Of a stretch of DNA of 24,277 nucleotides, positions 23,891-24,277 are shown piece after piece (within the stretch, counting starts at the first letter, position 1; each line of letters opens with the position of its first letter). The translations under genes were made by a program, and so were the position numbers. The notes below the pieces were generated by a model. That model saw nothing but the letters and a program-made list of their open reading frames with translations. It made no database searches and was not told the DNA's origin. The stretch spans positions 5,174 to 29,450 of the forward strand of contig JALHLL010000010.1 of assembly GCA_022844575.1 (NCBI GenBank), in the 5' to 3' direction. This stretch comes from a bacterium. Its GTDB lineage: Bacteria > Bacteroidota > Ignavibacteria > Kapaibacteriales > UBA961.

Positions 23891-24277
23891 ATGAAAACAA
23901 ATCGTTTCCTTTTCCTTGTCACGCTCTTTTGCTTATTATGTGTAAACGGGTGCACCGATAATACCGTTAGTCTCGATGAAAAAGATTTCGGTACCGAGAT
24001 TGAACGGAGAAAAGACCTGACATTTACGTTTGATGCAGCCATTGCGCCTGATTCTTTGGTCTCAAGGTCATCGGATATGCCCTATATAACATTCGAGCCG
24101 GCTATGTCGGGAACTTTTACATGGATATCGCGCGACAGAATTGTATTCTCGCCCTCAAGACCATGGAGTCCCGCAACACAGTATAAAGCTATTTTAAACG
24201 ATTTATTGGTTAAGGATGATAAGAAGAGAAGGAAGTTAGATGATGATAGAATTGTCAATTTCAGAACCCCTTTATTA
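23891..24277 (+). CDS. Lipoprotein resembling the N terminus of bacterial alpha-2-macroglobulin (partial)
   Basis: The frame opens at ATG 23891 and is still open at the window end (129 codons seen). MKTNR followed by a hydrophobic stretch and VNGC (Cys21) is a lipoprotein signal. The region after it reads as a beta-rich Ig-like domain, with LTFTFDAAIAPDSLV and GTFTWISRDRIVFSPSRPWS. This pattern (TW...L/IVFsP..p...T.Y) is seen in MG1/Ig-like domains at the start of bacterial alpha-2-macroglobulins, which are periplasmic protease traps of more than 1500 residues. Only the first domain is visible, so a different Ig-like surface lipoprotein is possible. The thioester (CxEQ) region is outside the window. 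Confidence 0.6.
   Translation, partial: MKTNRFLFLVTLFCLLCVNGCTDNTVSLDEKDFGTEIERRKDLTFTFDAAIAPDSLVSRSSDMPYITFEPAMSGTFTWISRDRIVFSPSRPWSPATQYKAILNDLLVKDDKKRRKLDDDRIVNFRTPLL

Overview
The window (about 24.3 kb, AT-rich, by eye about 35-40% GC) looks like chromosomal DNA from the Bacteroidota/Chlorobiota side of the FCB group. A Kapabacteria- or Ignavibacteria-like lineage is my best guess. The reasons are a TonB-dependent receptor with an N-terminal carboxypeptidase-regulatory-like domain, a secreted protein with a type IX secretion-like C-terminal tail, promoters resembling the Bacteroidetes TTTG / TAnnTTTG pattern, many lipoproteins and TPR proteins, and an actinobacterial-style E2-E1 fused 2-oxoglutarate dehydrogenase. 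No marker gene here fixes the genus.

Region 1 (1-2560): the C-terminal end of a Rel/SpoT (p)ppGpp enzyme, a tRNA-Leu(CAA) with a strong terminator, then a markedly AT-rich DUF4209 gene with an RNxxxHG (HEPN-like) motif. Region 2 (2566-8723, minus strand): an EF-G-like GTPase with a 335-bp leader/spacer full of hairpins, and a 1221-residue KGD-type 2-oxoglutarate dehydrogenase.

Region 3 (8820-14959, plus strand) is the most interesting part. It is a tightly packed four-gene operon: a DUF4856 lipoprotein, an imelysin-like lipoprotein, a vitamin K-dependent gamma-carboxylase homologue (HTTM family), and a TonB-dependent receptor. A Bacteroidetes-like promoter precedes it, and a 19-bp near-perfect palindrome lies over the -7 element and start point, as expected for a metal-responsive DtxR/Fur-type repressor. 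The layout suggests a metal (probably iron) uptake system. The carboxylase homologue keeps the residues that align with the catalytic Lys and His of the animal enzyme.

Region 4 (15045-24277): glutaryl-CoA dehydrogenase with a shared convergent terminator; a two-gene minus-strand unit (Atg22/UMF1-type MFS transporter, then LolC/E-type permease); a secreted beta-lactamase-fold protein that has lost its catalytic Ser and Lys and carries LamG-like and sorting domains; a periplasmic TPR protein; a membrane-anchored protein of unknown function; and the first 129 codons of a lipoprotein resembling bacterial alpha-2-macroglobulins. I see no insertion sequence, CRISPR array, rRNA or phage genes.
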